From assembly GCA_012516065.1 (NCBI GenBank), contig JAAYXD010000005.1:1-48554 (forward strand): a DNA stretch of 48,554 bases, given 5' to 3'. The notes under the pieces were generated by a model. That model had not been told where the DNA came from and searched no databases. It saw only the letters and a program-made list of their open reading frames with translations. Positions within the stretch are counted from its first letter, which is position 1. Each line of letters opens with the position of its first letter. Source of the stretch: Clostridiaceae bacterium (GTDB taxonomy: Bacteria > Bacillota > Clostridia > DSM-8532). Below, piece by piece: positions 35,244 to 44,926 of the stretch. A program made the translations under genes and the position numbers.

Positions 35244-36182
35244 TTAAAACAAGGCATTCTCTTTATTGAATTTCCGGATTATCAAATTGGAGATTACGAT
35301 CAGGACGAATCCGACGATCGACTGATAAAATCCGGCGGCTGCAGACATGCCGATATCCCCTAACTGAAGCAGTGCCCTGTATACATAGGTGTCTATAACA
35401 TTTGTTGTGCTGAACAATGCCCCTGAATTCATCGGCACCTGGAAAAACAGCCCGAAATCCGCATAGAAAATTCTCCCTACGTGTATGAGAAAAAGGGTTA
35501 CAATAGTAGGGACAAGCAAAGGCAGCGTGATATGAATAATCTGCTGGCCCCTTGAGGCGCCATCCAATGTGGCTGCTTCATAATATTCACTGTCTATTCC
35601 GACTATTGTTGCCAGGTAAATAATACTATTAAACCCTATAGTTTTCCATATCTGCATAATAGTAATAATAAACGGCCAGTATTTAGGCTCCGTGTACCAT
35701 GAAATTTCCTTCATTCCCAATAGAGGCAAAATTCGATTGTTAACCATGCCCTTGTCAATGCTTAATAAAGCATATACAAAATAGCTTACAACGATCCATG
35801 AAACCAACTGAGGCGAAAGAATAGCCGTCTGGTAAAACTTCAAAAGGCGCTTATTTGAAACCTCATTCATTAAAAGAGCGGCAATAACGCCAAACACGAT
35901 ACCTAACAAAATAAAAGCAGCATTGTACATCAAAGTATTTCTTGTAATAATCAGCGCATCTTTCGTTTTAAATAAATACTCAAAATTCCTAAAACCTATC
36001 CAGTCACTTTTCAGAATGCCCTTTCGAAAATCAATATCCTTGAAAGCAATAGCCAGGCCGGCAATCGGAATATAATTATTAAAGAATAAATATATAAATC
36101 CCGGAGCCATCATAAGATATATCGGAAACTTCCGCATTAATGATTTTGAAGACTTATTGGTTTTTGAAGAATTCGCCAGCAT
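35244..36182 (-). CDS. Carbohydrate ABC transporter permease (LplB/YtcQ-partner type)
   Basis: 312 residues with six helices: PIYLMMAPGFIYLFFNNYIPIAGLAIAF at the start, EAA loop EYYEAATLDGASRGQQIIHITLPLL, and a C-terminal NVIDTYVYRALLQLGDIGMSAAAGFYQSIVGF, the LplB signature. AAGGGG precedes the ATG. It starts 121 bp after the binding-protein gene; the gap holds a 17-bp stem-loop. Confidence 0.93.
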   Translation of the reverse strand: MLANSSKTNKSSKSLMRKFPIYLMMAPGFIYLFFNNYIPIAGLAIAFKDIDFRKGILKSDWIGFRNFEYLFKTKDALIITRNTLMYNAAFILLGIVFGVIAALLMNEVSNKRLLKFYQTAILSPQLVSWIVVSYFVYALLSIDKGMVNNRILPLLGMKEISWYTEPKYWPFIITIMQIWKTIGFNSIIYLATIVGIDSEYYEAATLDGASRGQQIIHITLPLLVPTIVTLFLIHVGRIFYADFGLFFQVPMNSGALFSTTNVIDTYVYRALLQLGDIGMSAAAGFYQSIVGFVLIVISNLIIRKFNKENALF

Positions 36183-36202
36183 AGTGATAACCCCTTTTTA
36201 GT

Positions 36203-36265
36203 AACAGTCGATCTGCAGTCTGAGTTAAAGCAATGCTGCCAGGGTAGAACTGCAGATCAACTGTT
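36203..36265 (-). other. Long stem-loop between binding-protein and permease genes
   Basis: Arms AACAGTCGATCTGCAGT (36203-36219) and ACTGCAGATCAACTGTT (36249-36265) pair over 17 bp with one wobble in minus-strand RNA, loop 29 bases. The minus strand has no U-tract after it, so it is not a simple terminator; it looks like an mRNA-stabilising or processing hairpin giving more binding protein than permease. Confidence 0.8.
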
Positions 36266-36303
36266 TTTCATATTTATAAATCTAAATCACGAAGCGGACA
36301 TTG

Positions 36304-37860
36304 TTACTTTTTAGCCAGCCATGCATCAAGCTGTGCCTGCTTTTCAGCTATAATCTTATCAACGCCGGCTTCCTTCATTTTGGCAACATATTCTTCAATA
36401 ATGCCGCTGTCAGGATCGGCCAGACCGCATTCGATAAGCATTCTGTACTGTGAACGTACGGAGTTGACAGCAGCCAGCTCTGTCTTTACGTTCTCGCTGT
36501 TAAATGTAAAACCAAGCGCTTTGGACCTTAATGCAGTATCATTATCTTTCTTCATCTGTTCCCACAGATTGGGCTGTTCGCCTCTCCACAGAGGAGAAAG
36601 GAACTGGTTGCCCATTGCATAACCCATGTTGAGCGTCCATCCGCTGCTATCTCCGTCAACACCTTCCGGATAATAAGCAAAACCGTCTTCATATATCTTA
36701 TAATGCTTGCCTTCAATACCCCAGCAAAGCAATGTAACAAGATCCTTGTCGGAGTACATCAGATTCAGATATTTGGTAGCGGCATCAGGATATTTACTTG
36801 TTACGGATATACCCCAGTTAACCTGGGTCACACTGGCGGTGTTTGCAATGGTAGGAGTCAGCGGTATTGTAAGGATCGGAGCACCGACATTCCTGGTAGC
36901 CTGTTCAGCATATCCTGCCTTGGCGCCATTCAGGTACGCAAATCCTTTTCCGGCTTTAAGCAAAGAGGAATATCCTTCCTGTGTAGTTGTTATGTCTCTC
37001 ATGATATAACCGGCCTCGTACCAGTCATGTACCAATTTAACCAGTTCACGGTATTCTTCTGTTTCTTCGTAAAGTACTACCTTAGTATTATCCAGTCCAT
37101 CGTTCAGCAATACGCCGATTGCATCACCCAGCGGGTCATATTTGACGTAATAGCTCAGAATTGATCTGCCGGCGGCGGCTGTTACCAGAGGATAAAAATC
37201 TGCTCCCTCGCCTTCCTTGACCTTTTTGAGGATAGGAGTCAGGTCATATATATCTTTTATGGCACTGGTATCAATGTTGTATTTGTCAACAAGGTCCTTG
37301 CGCATGTTTACCGCATAGTATTTTGCGAGGTCGCGTATGGTAGGAACGATATACAGTTTTCCGTCTATAGCGGTAGCGTCGAGATAATCTCCAAGTGCCT
37401 CACGGATGCCCGCTCCGTATTTGTCTATCAGCTCGTCCAGTTGAAGCAGTTGGTTTCTGCTTACATAAGAAGAATAATTGGCATTCGTTACGAAAATCAA
37501 ATCCAACGGTTCATTTCCCGACTGCATCAATGTAATCTGCTGATCATAGCTTGAGTACGGATAGAGCTGCAGTGACACCTTTGTATTGATCTTATTAAGA
37601 GTAATTTCATTAATCGCATCTTCAATCAGCGGAGCGTCTGCCGTACGCGGTGAATTGTCAGCGAGCAGAGCAAAAACTATCTCTGCCGGTTTTTCCTGCG
37701 TGGCAGGCGTGGTAGGCGTACCCGCGGTATTATCGGGTTTTGTCTGAGGTTCGTTAGTGCCCGGTGTTGTGCTGTTGCCGCATCCTGCTACGAGGACCAT
37801 CAACATTAACGTCGCCAAAACACATGTAAATATACGTTTGAAACCTGGTTTTCTTATCAT
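36304..37860 (-). CDS. Extracellular sugar-binding lipoprotein (LplA-type, family 1)
   Basis: Captures an oligosaccharide for the adjacent permeases. Start ATG 37860 gives MIRKPGFKRIFTCVLATLMLMVLVAGC, a lipoprotein signal with lipobox VAGC; the frame is open upstream to 38013 but that part is intergenic. A Thr/Pro/Gly-rich linker (TTPGTNEPQTKPDNTAGTPT) follows, as in surface lipoproteins. 518 residues. The Trp/Tyr-rich C-terminal half (WTLNMGYAMGNQFLSPLWRGEQPNLW) fits carbohydrate binding. GGGGG precedes the ATG. Substrate unknown. Confidence 0.92.
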   Translation of the reverse strand: MIRKPGFKRIFTCVLATLMLMVLVAGCGNSTTPGTNEPQTKPDNTAGTPTTPATQEKPAEIVFALLADNSPRTADAPLIEDAINEITLNKINTKVSLQLYPYSSYDQQITLMQSGNEPLDLIFVTNANYSSYVSRNQLLQLDELIDKYGAGIREALGDYLDATAIDGKLYIVPTIRDLAKYYAVNMRKDLVDKYNIDTSAIKDIYDLTPILKKVKEGEGADFYPLVTAAAGRSILSYYVKYDPLGDAIGVLLNDGLDNTKVVLYEETEEYRELVKLVHDWYEAGYIMRDITTTQEGYSSLLKAGKGFAYLNGAKAGYAEQATRNVGAPILTIPLTPTIANTASVTQVNWGISVTSKYPDAATKYLNLMYSDKDLVTLLCWGIEGKHYKIYEDGFAYYPEGVDGDSSGWTLNMGYAMGNQFLSPLWRGEQPNLWEQMKKDNDTALRSKALGFTFNSENVKTELAAVNSVRSQYRMLIECGLADPDSGIIEEYVAKMKEAGVDKIIAEKQAQLDAWLAKK

Positions 37861-37914
37861 TGTTTTTTCCCCCTTCATCATTATTACACTTTCCATCATC
37901 TTTTTTCCTTCCAA

Positions 37915-37960
37915 GTTTGCAAAGTAATGCAAACTCCGTGAATAGCCTTCAGGACTATTC
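37915..37960 (-). other. Tandem hairpins upstream of the binding-protein gene
   Basis: GTTTGCA / TGCAAAC (37915-37934) and GAATAG / CTATTC (37940-37960) lie in the 154-bp gap between the amidohydrolase and binding-protein genes. They could be part of an internal leader or processing site. No promoter was clear in the gap. Confidence 0.4.
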
Positions 37961-38014
37961 GTAAATTTATCTTTTATCTGGTTACACCCCCCTCCCGCAT
38001 TTGTTAAGTTCACT

Positions 38015-38773
38015 TCAAAAACCTAATGTCCTCAAAAGATTGCCCCCCATGATTTTTTCCTGATCATCGACCGGCAAATCTTCAATGAGCGCTTTGTATT
38101 TACCTACGCATGCATGCATGATGTCAAAAGGAGTATCGCTCCCATAACAGACCCTGTCCGCTCCCAATTGTTCGATCGCTTTCCATATCGCATTTGTCCT
38201 GACCATGCTGCCAATCAGCATAATATTCGGGCATTCCTGTGCGACTTCGATCATAGCATCCGTTAAATCGGCATGGCCGACGCCGCCCATGTGCGCCACC
38301 AATATTTTCATTTCAGGGTATTCCTTCGCGATTTTTCTTACGCGAAACGGATGCGTGAATTCAAATGCATCCGCTCCTACATGAAGAGCCAAAGCTTTTT
38401 TGGTTTTTGCAATCTCCTCAATTACCGGGGCATATTCGGGATTGTCAATATAGTAGCTGTTTTGTGCCCCATTCAGTTTCACGCCGTGAAAACCGTATTC
38501 GTATATGCACTTTTTCACCGAGTCGATTGCTTTATCAACTCCAAGATTCGGATCAGCCCAGCCGAATCCCAGGAAACGATCGGGATATTTCCGTGTCGCT
38601 TCATAGATGTAAGCATTCGAGTCGTCAATATGCCTCAGGTAGGGCGGGATTAACCATACCAATGCCTGGTCCACCTTTGCGCGGTCCATTTTCAATATGG
38701 TGGTTTCGATACTTGCGTCGATCCCCTGCTCCCTTATCGGTGCAAGATGTACATCAGCATCTATAATTCTCAT
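38015..38773 (-). CDS. Amidohydrolase-2 family metal-dependent hydrolase
   Basis: TIM-barrel protein of 252 residues. MRIIDADVHLAP places the first metal-binding pair, with His at residue 9. HGVKLNG, ALHVGADAFEF, VAHMGG and YGSDTPFD supply the strand-5, strand-6 and strand-8 ligands. Relatives are decarboxylases or lactonases of aromatic and sugar acids. Inside this sugar operon it may hydrolyse a lactone or remove a substituent from an imported oligosaccharide. The GH gene precedes it by 19 bp. Confidence 0.85.
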   Translation of the reverse strand: MRIIDADVHLAPIREQGIDASIETTILKMDRAKVDQALVWLIPPYLRHIDDSNAYIYEATRKYPDRFLGFGWADPNLGVDKAIDSVKKCIYEYGFHGVKLNGAQNSYYIDNPEYAPVIEEIAKTKKALALHVGADAFEFTHPFRVRKIAKEYPEMKILVAHMGGVGHADLTDAMIEVAQECPNIMLIGSMVRTNAIWKAIEQLGADRVCYGSDTPFDIMHACVGKYKALIEDLPVDDQEKIMGGNLLRTLGF

Positions 38774-38792
38774 TTATACCAGTCCCTTCCTG

Positions 38793-41273
38793 TTAAAATT
38801 TGAAATCATATATCCTGCCGGCTTCCGTATTAAAAACAAGCATATTGTCCTTTATTTCGAACGGAACAACGGCACCGTTTTCAGTAATAACGGGCTCCTT
38901 CTTTTCTGTCCACCTTATACGGCATTTTCCTCCTGCCGTACTTTCTATCTTTAATGCAATAAGCCCGTCTTTATCTTTTTCGGCCGATACAAAGAAACCA
39001 CCGCGGGCTCTGAGCCGCTCGAATTTCGCCGCTTTATTCTCAGGCCAGTAAGGGAACAGCCTTATTATATTACCTTGCGATTGCAGCAGCATTTCGGTTA
39101 TACACATAATACCCTGGAACTGATTTTCAACCATCCTCCAGTTATTGCTTACCCAGACCAGCAGCTGCCCTTCCGCATATGAAACCGAACAGTATAAACC
39201 ATTGTCAAAGCGATGGTTCAGCAAAGCGGTACGAATTTCATCGAATTTCTCTTTTAATCCGAGACGAACGAACGGCATCATCGCGGAAATCGCATGCAGC
39301 GGCGCCGGAGTAGCCGTACCTTTTGGACGCAGGATATTTGTTCTTCTCAGCATGTCACGAACTACTTCAGCAAGCCCCCCGTCTTCATCGCCGTCCAGGT
39401 ACTCACCGGGATACACGAGCCATCCGCCGCATCCCCAGCGATTAGTACGGGCATACTCCAGCCGCCACTCCATATCCGCAAATTCAGAGAGTCGTTTTCC
39501 GCGGATAACGGAATCGAATTTATCCCAATCCTTACAAAATGCATACCAGCCCTGGTTATCTTCTGTCCATCCATACTCGATTTCCGGTACTTTTTTAAGA
39601 GCCTGTGCCCAGTCTTCACGTTCTTCCTCATCAACCCCAAGTACTTCCGATGCGCTGATAGCGCACTCAAAGGCTTTCCTGAACATAACGATATCGGTCA
39701 CGTTGTTCCGGTTTCCTACGAAACCTTTGCACCATCCGGGTTCTTCCAGGCGCATAGACGGATAGATATCGCCGTCTTCCTTCTGGTATTTCTTCAAATA
39801 TTCGCTGTAAAAAACCGCAGCCTTTTTAATATAATCATATGCGTTCTTCCTCAACCATTCCGTATCATGCGTGAATTCCCAGTGCTGCCAAAGCATCAAA
39901 GAAAGCCAGCCGGTATGACACAGCGCGCGTCCCCATTTATTATTCACGATGGCACGATGTGGAGGAGCATAGGGAATACTGCTGAGATCGCAGTAAACTC
40001 CGCCCTTTATCCCGAATATCATTTCGGAAAAGTATTCAAATGTCGGCATATGCTGGCGTATAAGGTCCGCAAATACGTCATACCACTCCAGACGGTTCAC
40101 CGGCAGCGCAGCGGCGAACCATTTTTGCACATTATGATTCCATGTGTAGCGGGAATGGAAGTCGCAGTTATCGTCAATAGGGACATTTGCGCAGAGAGAA
40201 GGAGCCTGGGCCCCGCGTTTCATGTGGCAGGCAAAACCGTAAAGATTTCTGTACCAGACAGATTCAAGTTCCTTATCTTCTATTTCAATACTGGAAGATT
40301 CCCAGTATTTCTCCCAAAGCTTCTCACTTTCCGCAAGCAACCGGTTATAGCGCTCTATCGTATTCTCTCCCATGATTCGGATAGCCCGCTCCCGGGTATC
40401 CGGGTAGTTTTCACGGTCCGTTGAAATACCGGTAAACAATGTGATTTCGTTTCCGTCATTCAGGCGGAGAGACTGTGCAAGCGCGTAAGCCATATCGAGA
40501 ACCGGGATCTTGTCATTTGAGTTTTTATCAACAGTTTCCGGGAAGGACGACGCAATGCTCCAACTGAAATCCGGTGTATCGAATTTGCCCGGTATAAGCT
40601 GTGTTATCGTACCGCTGTGATCCGTAAGCAGTTCCACTTTCGGCAAAGGCATTGTCGGATCCGCATAATCCGGTTCCTTCTCGACAAATATCTGGATCGC
40701 GGTGGTATCGCCCTCAAGAGACATTTTCATTGCCAGCGTATTCAGTTCTTTATGTATAAAAGCGCTGAAATGCAGCTTGCTCCTGCCTAAATCAACCGTG
40801 GACTCCAACAAACCATTCTTTATATTTAGTTTAGCATAAATTTTCGTATTACTGAACCCGCAATGACGAATTCGAATACGCCCGGCTCTTCTCAGACCGA
40901 ATCCGCCGAACCATAAAACGAGTTTGCCGCATCGTTCCTTTTCCTCTGCAAGCGAACCAAAAACCACGTCGACGCCTTCCGGCTTACCCTCCCAGTTTGC
41001 AAACCGCGTCAGGATATTGTCGCAATTTTCCGGCCATTCAAATCCGTAATCCCTTTCATACCTGATCAGGTCATCCTGGGTTAATGTTTGATTTTTTGCA
41101 TTATTGTCTATCCTCGAATCCCAGATATCATTCTTACCGAGATACAGGATAATTTCATGGGACAAAAAAGTTACGTTTGCCGCGAAGTCGCCGTTGCCAA
41201 TGATCAGCCCTTCATGAGGGTTTGTCACAATCCTGTCCGTTATGATTGGATATTTTTCGGCGATATATTTCAT
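38793..41273 (-). CDS. GH95-like glycoside hydrolase (alpha-L-fucosidase/galactosidase superfamily)
   Basis: Large (alpha/alpha)6-barrel protein, 826 residues with start ATG 41273 (GGGGG upstream; the longer frame to 41408 runs through the promoter side). The N-terminal IIGNGDFAANVTFLSHEIILYLGKNDIWDS resembles the GH95/DUF5703 beta-sandwich, WNHNVQKWFAAALPVNRLEW is the barrel entry, and the C-terminus carries ITEMLLQSQGNIIRLFPYWP and LRARGGFFV, the GH95 signature. No signal peptide, so it acts inside the cell on imported oligosaccharides. Whether it is a fucosidase or a related activity cannot be decided. First gene of the minus-strand sugar operon. Confidence 0.8.
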   Translation of the reverse strand: MKYIAEKYPIITDRIVTNPHEGLIIGNGDFAANVTFLSHEIILYLGKNDIWDSRIDNNAKNQTLTQDDLIRYERDYGFEWPENCDNILTRFANWEGKPEGVDVVFGSLAEEKERCGKLVLWFGGFGLRRAGRIRIRHCGFSNTKIYAKLNIKNGLLESTVDLGRSKLHFSAFIHKELNTLAMKMSLEGDTTAIQIFVEKEPDYADPTMPLPKVELLTDHSGTITQLIPGKFDTPDFSWSIASSFPETVDKNSNDKIPVLDMAYALAQSLRLNDGNEITLFTGISTDRENYPDTRERAIRIMGENTIERYNRLLAESEKLWEKYWESSSIEIEDKELESVWYRNLYGFACHMKRGAQAPSLCANVPIDDNCDFHSRYTWNHNVQKWFAAALPVNRLEWYDVFADLIRQHMPTFEYFSEMIFGIKGGVYCDLSSIPYAPPHRAIVNNKWGRALCHTGWLSLMLWQHWEFTHDTEWLRKNAYDYIKKAAVFYSEYLKKYQKEDGDIYPSMRLEEPGWCKGFVGNRNNVTDIVMFRKAFECAISASEVLGVDEEEREDWAQALKKVPEIEYGWTEDNQGWYAFCKDWDKFDSVIRGKRLSEFADMEWRLEYARTNRWGCGGWLVYPGEYLDGDEDGGLAEVVRDMLRRTNILRPKGTATPAPLHAISAMMPFVRLGLKEKFDEIRTALLNHRFDNGLYCSVSYAEGQLLVWVSNNWRMVENQFQGIMCITEMLLQSQGNIIRLFPYWPENKAAKFERLRARGGFFVSAEKDKDGLIALKIESTAGGKCRIRWTEKKEPVITENGAVVPFEIKDNMLVFNTEAGRIYDFKF

Positions 41274-41427
41274 GTTATTCCCCCATTTCAGTTTCCGCTC
41301 TTTTTGATAGATATAGAGATGTCTGCTTTTTGACCTGTACATTTTGATTTTATGCCTCGCGCATTTATCCTTTCTATCACTTTTAAGACCTATAATTGTT
41401 ACTTTCAAGTCATTTTAGGAAGGTTAT

Positions 41428-41456
41428 TTGACAGGGAAATCGTTATAAAATAAAAT
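41428..41456 (+). promoter_or_regulatory. Promoter of the yesM-yesN-type pair
   Basis: -35 TTGACA, 17-bp spacer, -10 TAAAAT. The -10 overlaps the upstream ATG at 41455, which therefore cannot be the translation start; the TTG at 41506 is used. Confidence 0.75.
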
Positions 41457-41505
41457 GAAATTAGCATCTCCCGGACTTTTTCGGAAAATTAGGAGGGTAA
41501 ATTTT

Positions 41506-43227
41506 TTGAACTCAATCCGTACCAAGTTGATTCGCAGTTTTTTATGCTTCGCTGTTCCGATTGTCATTTTACTGGTATTAACAAACATTTATGCCGTTTA
41601 TCTTGTGCGTACCCAGGTATCGAAATCATATGAAAACATGGTTGCACTCTATTTGAACCAGGTTGATACCGCACTGACGGATATCGAACAGTACCTGAGC
41701 CTGACAATTTACTATGATGATAATCTCCAGGCAATTAAAAGAGATGAAACCGACATGACTTCCAACCTGGCGAGGATTTCTCTTAAGAACAAACTTGCAA
41801 ACGATATCCTCGTATATAAAACGGTTGATTGTTTTTTTGCATATCTTCCGGAAGCGGATACTTTCTTAAGTGTAAATAAAAACAGTATGGAATACAAAAA
41901 GCGGGATCAGATCAGCACATACATTCAAAATAACGCTGAAACCGATGCTGTCGACTTCTACAACTGGAAGGTCTATACGATAGAAGACTCTCATTACCTG
42001 ATGCGTATCATACAGTCAAATAACATGTATCTTGGAGCATGCATACAGATGGAAAGCCTTAAAACTCCGATGACGCTGGTTGACCTCGGGGAAAATATTT
42101 ATACTTTCTTCACGGATATAAACGGCACCGTATTGACGCCGCTGAACAACCTGGATCTTGATTCGATTCATGGCGAAAACAGCCTGGTTAAACTGACACA
42201 AAACGGAAAAAAAGCGAATTACCAATTTATCTCCCGCAGTTCTTCCAAAGGGGATTTCAGGCTGAATGTCCTTATACCGGAGAAAAATACGTTGAATTAT
42301 CTTCCGCATATCCTTCGTTTTTCTTTTGTTATTTTGTTCGTTCTCTGTTTTATCATCATCCCCGCTTACTTGATTTTTATCAATAAGGATATTTTGCTGC
42401 CGCTGAAAAGTTTAGTGGCTTCGATGAAGAAAGTAAAGAATGGAGATTTAAACGTAAGGATTAACTTAAAAACAACATCGGACGAGTTTGAAATAGTAAA
42501 AGAAACCTTCAATAATATGCTTACGCAGATCCAGGATCTGCAAATAAGCGTACAGCACGAAAAAAATACCGCGCTGAACGAGGAACTTTATCGTCTGCAA
42601 ATGCAGCAAAGCCCGCATTTTTTGATAAACTCCCTGAATATCTTATACAATCTTTCAGGATCAAAAGACAATAAACTGGTTGAAGAAATGACTCTCTGCA
42701 TGATCCGGTACTACCGGTTTATCTATACCAACCACTTCAACTTTGTCCTTTTAAAGGATGAGATCAGTCATTGTGAGGATTATTTGCGTATCCAGAAAAT
42801 GAGCCTGAAGGACAAGCTGACATATTCTTTTACAGTGCCTGACTTTCTTTATGATACGCCTGTTCCTCCGCTGATTGTCCAGACATTTTTGGAAAACGCG
42901 ATCAAGTATTCGGCATCTGAAGACGGATCGGTTACCATATCGGTGAATATTGATTTTGCCGAATATAAACAGGAAGATTGCATCAAAATCATAATAAAGG
43001 ACAACGGGAACGGTTTTCCGGAGGATTGTTTGCGTATGTTCCAAAGCACTGAAAATATTTTCCCTCAAAAGAAAAGCGAACACATGGGGATAATGAATAT
43101 TCAACGAAGAATAGCACTGCTTTACAAAGGAAAATCGGATATTCGTTTTTCCAATTCCAACGGGGCAAAAATTGAAATTTACTTACCGGTTTCTCCCGAT
43201 TTTAATATAATGCGAAATCTGTCATAG
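41506..43227 (+). CDS. YesM-type sensor histidine kinase
   Basis: Membrane histidine kinase of the LytS/YesM group. Start TTG 41506 has AGGAGGG eight bases upstream. Two membrane helices, one near residues 12-37 and another near 280-300 (LRFSFVILFVLCFIIIPAYLIFI), enclose an extracellular sensor of about 240 residues, followed by HAMP (LPLKSLVASMKKVKNGDLNVRI). The kinase has MQQSPHFLINSLNIL with the phospho-His, then ENAIKYS, DNGNGFP and GIMNIQRR. 573 residues. It sits divergent to the transporter/hydrolase operon, so it probably senses the same sugar. Confidence 0.93.
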   Translation: MNSIRTKLIRSFLCFAVPIVILLVLTNIYAVYLVRTQVSKSYENMVALYLNQVDTALTDIEQYLSLTIYYDDNLQAIKRDETDMTSNLARISLKNKLANDILVYKTVDCFFAYLPEADTFLSVNKNSMEYKKRDQISTYIQNNAETDAVDFYNWKVYTIEDSHYLMRIIQSNNMYLGACIQMESLKTPMTLVDLGENIYTFFTDINGTVLTPLNNLDLDSIHGENSLVKLTQNGKKANYQFISRSSSKGDFRLNVLIPEKNTLNYLPHILRFSFVILFVLCFIIIPAYLIFINKDILLPLKSLVASMKKVKNGDLNVRINLKTTSDEFEIVKETFNNMLTQIQDLQISVQHEKNTALNEELYRLQMQQSPHFLINSLNILYNLSGSKDNKLVEEMTLCMIRYYRFIYTNHFNFVLLKDEISHCEDYLRIQKMSLKDKLTYSFTVPDFLYDTPVPPLIVQTFLENAIKYSASEDGSVTISVNIDFAEYKQEDCIKIIIKDNGNGFPEDCLRMFQSTENIFPQKKSEHMGIMNIQRRIALLYKGKSDIRFSNSNGAKIEIYLPVSPDFNIMRNLS

Positions 43228-43242
43228 AAAAGGGGGGAAAAG

Positions 43243-44838
43243 GTGTATTCGATTCTGATTGTTGACGATGATAACCACGACATACAGAAAGTTAAGAACA
43301 TTATAGACAGTACCGGCATTCCGGTAGATGATCTTTTTACGGCAAATAATATCCATCAGGCTAAAGAGATTTTGTCGAGCAAAAAAATAGATATCCTGCT
43401 TTGTGATATCGAAATGCCGCAGGGAACCGGAATTGAACTGTTGGAATGGGGGCAGGAAAGAAGCCAGGATACCGTATCCGTTCTGCTTACATGCCACTCT
43501 GATTTTAAATACGCAAGACAGGCACTGCGGCTTGGATGTATTGATTATTTGCTGAAACCGGTAGATCCGGAAGAATTGAATTCCGTTTTAAAAAAAGCGG
43601 AAAATGTGCTGAAAAAGAAAACAGAGACACTTAGGATAAATGACTATCAGCAATTGTGGAAACGGATCACCCCTCTCGTAATGGAGAGCTTTTGGCTGAA
43701 CCTGATCAACAATATGGAGCTTTCATCCGGGGAAGCCATTAAATCAATGATTGAAGACATGAACATTCCGATCACGATGGATATGAAGTTCTTCCCAATC
43801 CTGCTGACAATTCAGCGGTATCAAAAAGAACTGAGCGCAAGGAATCAAAAAATCATTGAGCATGTGATTAAGCAGTCTATATACAGGATCTTTACGGAAG
43901 AAGAGTTTTCAACCCGGATTATCAAACTCAACAATACGGATTATATTATCATCCTTTCTTTTGAAAACCCGGAACACTTAATGAGGGAAACTTTAAGAGA
44001 ATATTGCGAAGAGCTGGTACGCACCTGCAATAAGGTTTACTGCGACGTATCATGCTTTATCGGCGAAATGTCGAGTGTTTCCGATTTTTCAAATGTGATA
44101 GCGGTTCTGAAAACATTGAAAAATGAAAATGTATTGCTGAACCAGGTTATAGAAATTCACGAAGCGATAAAAAAAGCCGAAGTAAATACTCCCAATATCG
44201 AGCTTTGGACGACACTGCTGAAGAAAGGCAAGGAAAAAGAAGCCATCGAAGAGATATTTGTATATTTTAAGGTGCTTTCCCGGACAGGGAATATCAATGC
44301 AAGCACGCTCAGGCAGTTCCGGCAGGACTTTCTTCAGATGATATATCTGCTTCTTAATCAAAATAATATTTCAGCAAGTGAAATTTTTAATGATGCTCTT
44401 ACTATCGAATTGGAGGATAAGGCCGTCAATTCCATAGAGGAGATGAACATATGGGTAAGGCATATCATCCGGAAAACAATGGAAAGGATCAATGCTGTCG
44501 AAAGACCTAACGATGTTGTGGAAACAGTAAAGGAATATATTGCGCTTCATCTGGACGAGGAAGATCTTTCACGGGAAACAATCGCGCAGTATACCTTTCT
44601 CAGTCCCGATTATCTTTCAAAAGTATTCAAAAAAAGGACAGGCTTCTCAATATCGGATTATCTGATCCAGGAACGGTTCAAAAAGGCAAGGGAACTGCTC
44701 GTTTCTACGGATCTCTCGGTCAGTGCTGTAGCATCGGCAGTAGGTTATTCCCATTTCTCGTATTTTTCAAAGATGTTTAAAAAAATTGCGGGCTGCACCC
44801 CGATAGAGTACCGGAAAAGGTACAAACCGCAATCATAA
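43243..44838 (+). CDS. YesN-type response regulator with AraC DNA-binding domain
   Basis: 531 residues: receiver domain (IVDDD at 5-9, phospho-Asp in DILLCDIEMP, switch Thr/Ser in LLTCHSDF, Lys in YLLKPVDP), a long middle region without known domain, and a C-terminal AraC HTH with QYTFLSPDYLSKVFKKRTGFSISDYL and VASAVGYSHFSYFSKMFKKIAGCTPIEYRKRY. Start GTG 43243, 15 bp after the kinase stop. It would activate the divergent hydrolase/transporter operon on phosphorylation. Confidence 0.94.
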   Translation: MYSILIVDDDNHDIQKVKNIIDSTGIPVDDLFTANNIHQAKEILSSKKIDILLCDIEMPQGTGIELLEWGQERSQDTVSVLLTCHSDFKYARQALRLGCIDYLLKPVDPEELNSVLKKAENVLKKKTETLRINDYQQLWKRITPLVMESFWLNLINNMELSSGEAIKSMIEDMNIPITMDMKFFPILLTIQRYQKELSARNQKIIEHVIKQSIYRIFTEEEFSTRIIKLNNTDYIIILSFENPEHLMRETLREYCEELVRTCNKVYCDVSCFIGEMSSVSDFSNVIAVLKTLKNENVLLNQVIEIHEAIKKAEVNTPNIELWTTLLKKGKEKEAIEEIFVYFKVLSRTGNINASTLRQFRQDFLQMIYLLLNQNNISASEIFNDALTIELEDKAVNSIEEMNIWVRHIIRKTMERINAVERPNDVVETVKEYIALHLDEEDLSRETIAQYTFLSPDYLSKVFKKRTGFSISDYLIQERFKKARELLVSTDLSVSAVASAVGYSHFSYFSKMFKKIAGCTPIEYRKRYKPQS

Positions 44839-44863
44839 ACCGCATAAAACAAAACGGTTTTTT
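44837..44863 (+). terminator. Weak terminator after the response regulator gene
   Basis: AAACCG / CATAAAACAAAA / CGGTTTTTT overlaps the stop codon; a 6-bp stem with a T-run. The small GC content makes it a weak terminator. Confidence 0.45.
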
Positions 44864-44926
44864 GTTCTGATCCGTGTTATTCTTTATTTTTTTAAAATAT
44901 ACGGAGTATATCACCCTCCTGGCATG

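Noticed and set aside
41455-41505. ATG 41455 as start of the YesM-type kinase
   Set aside because: It overlaps the -10 of the probable promoter and lacks a ribosome binding site; TTG 41506 has AGGAGGG at ideal distance.
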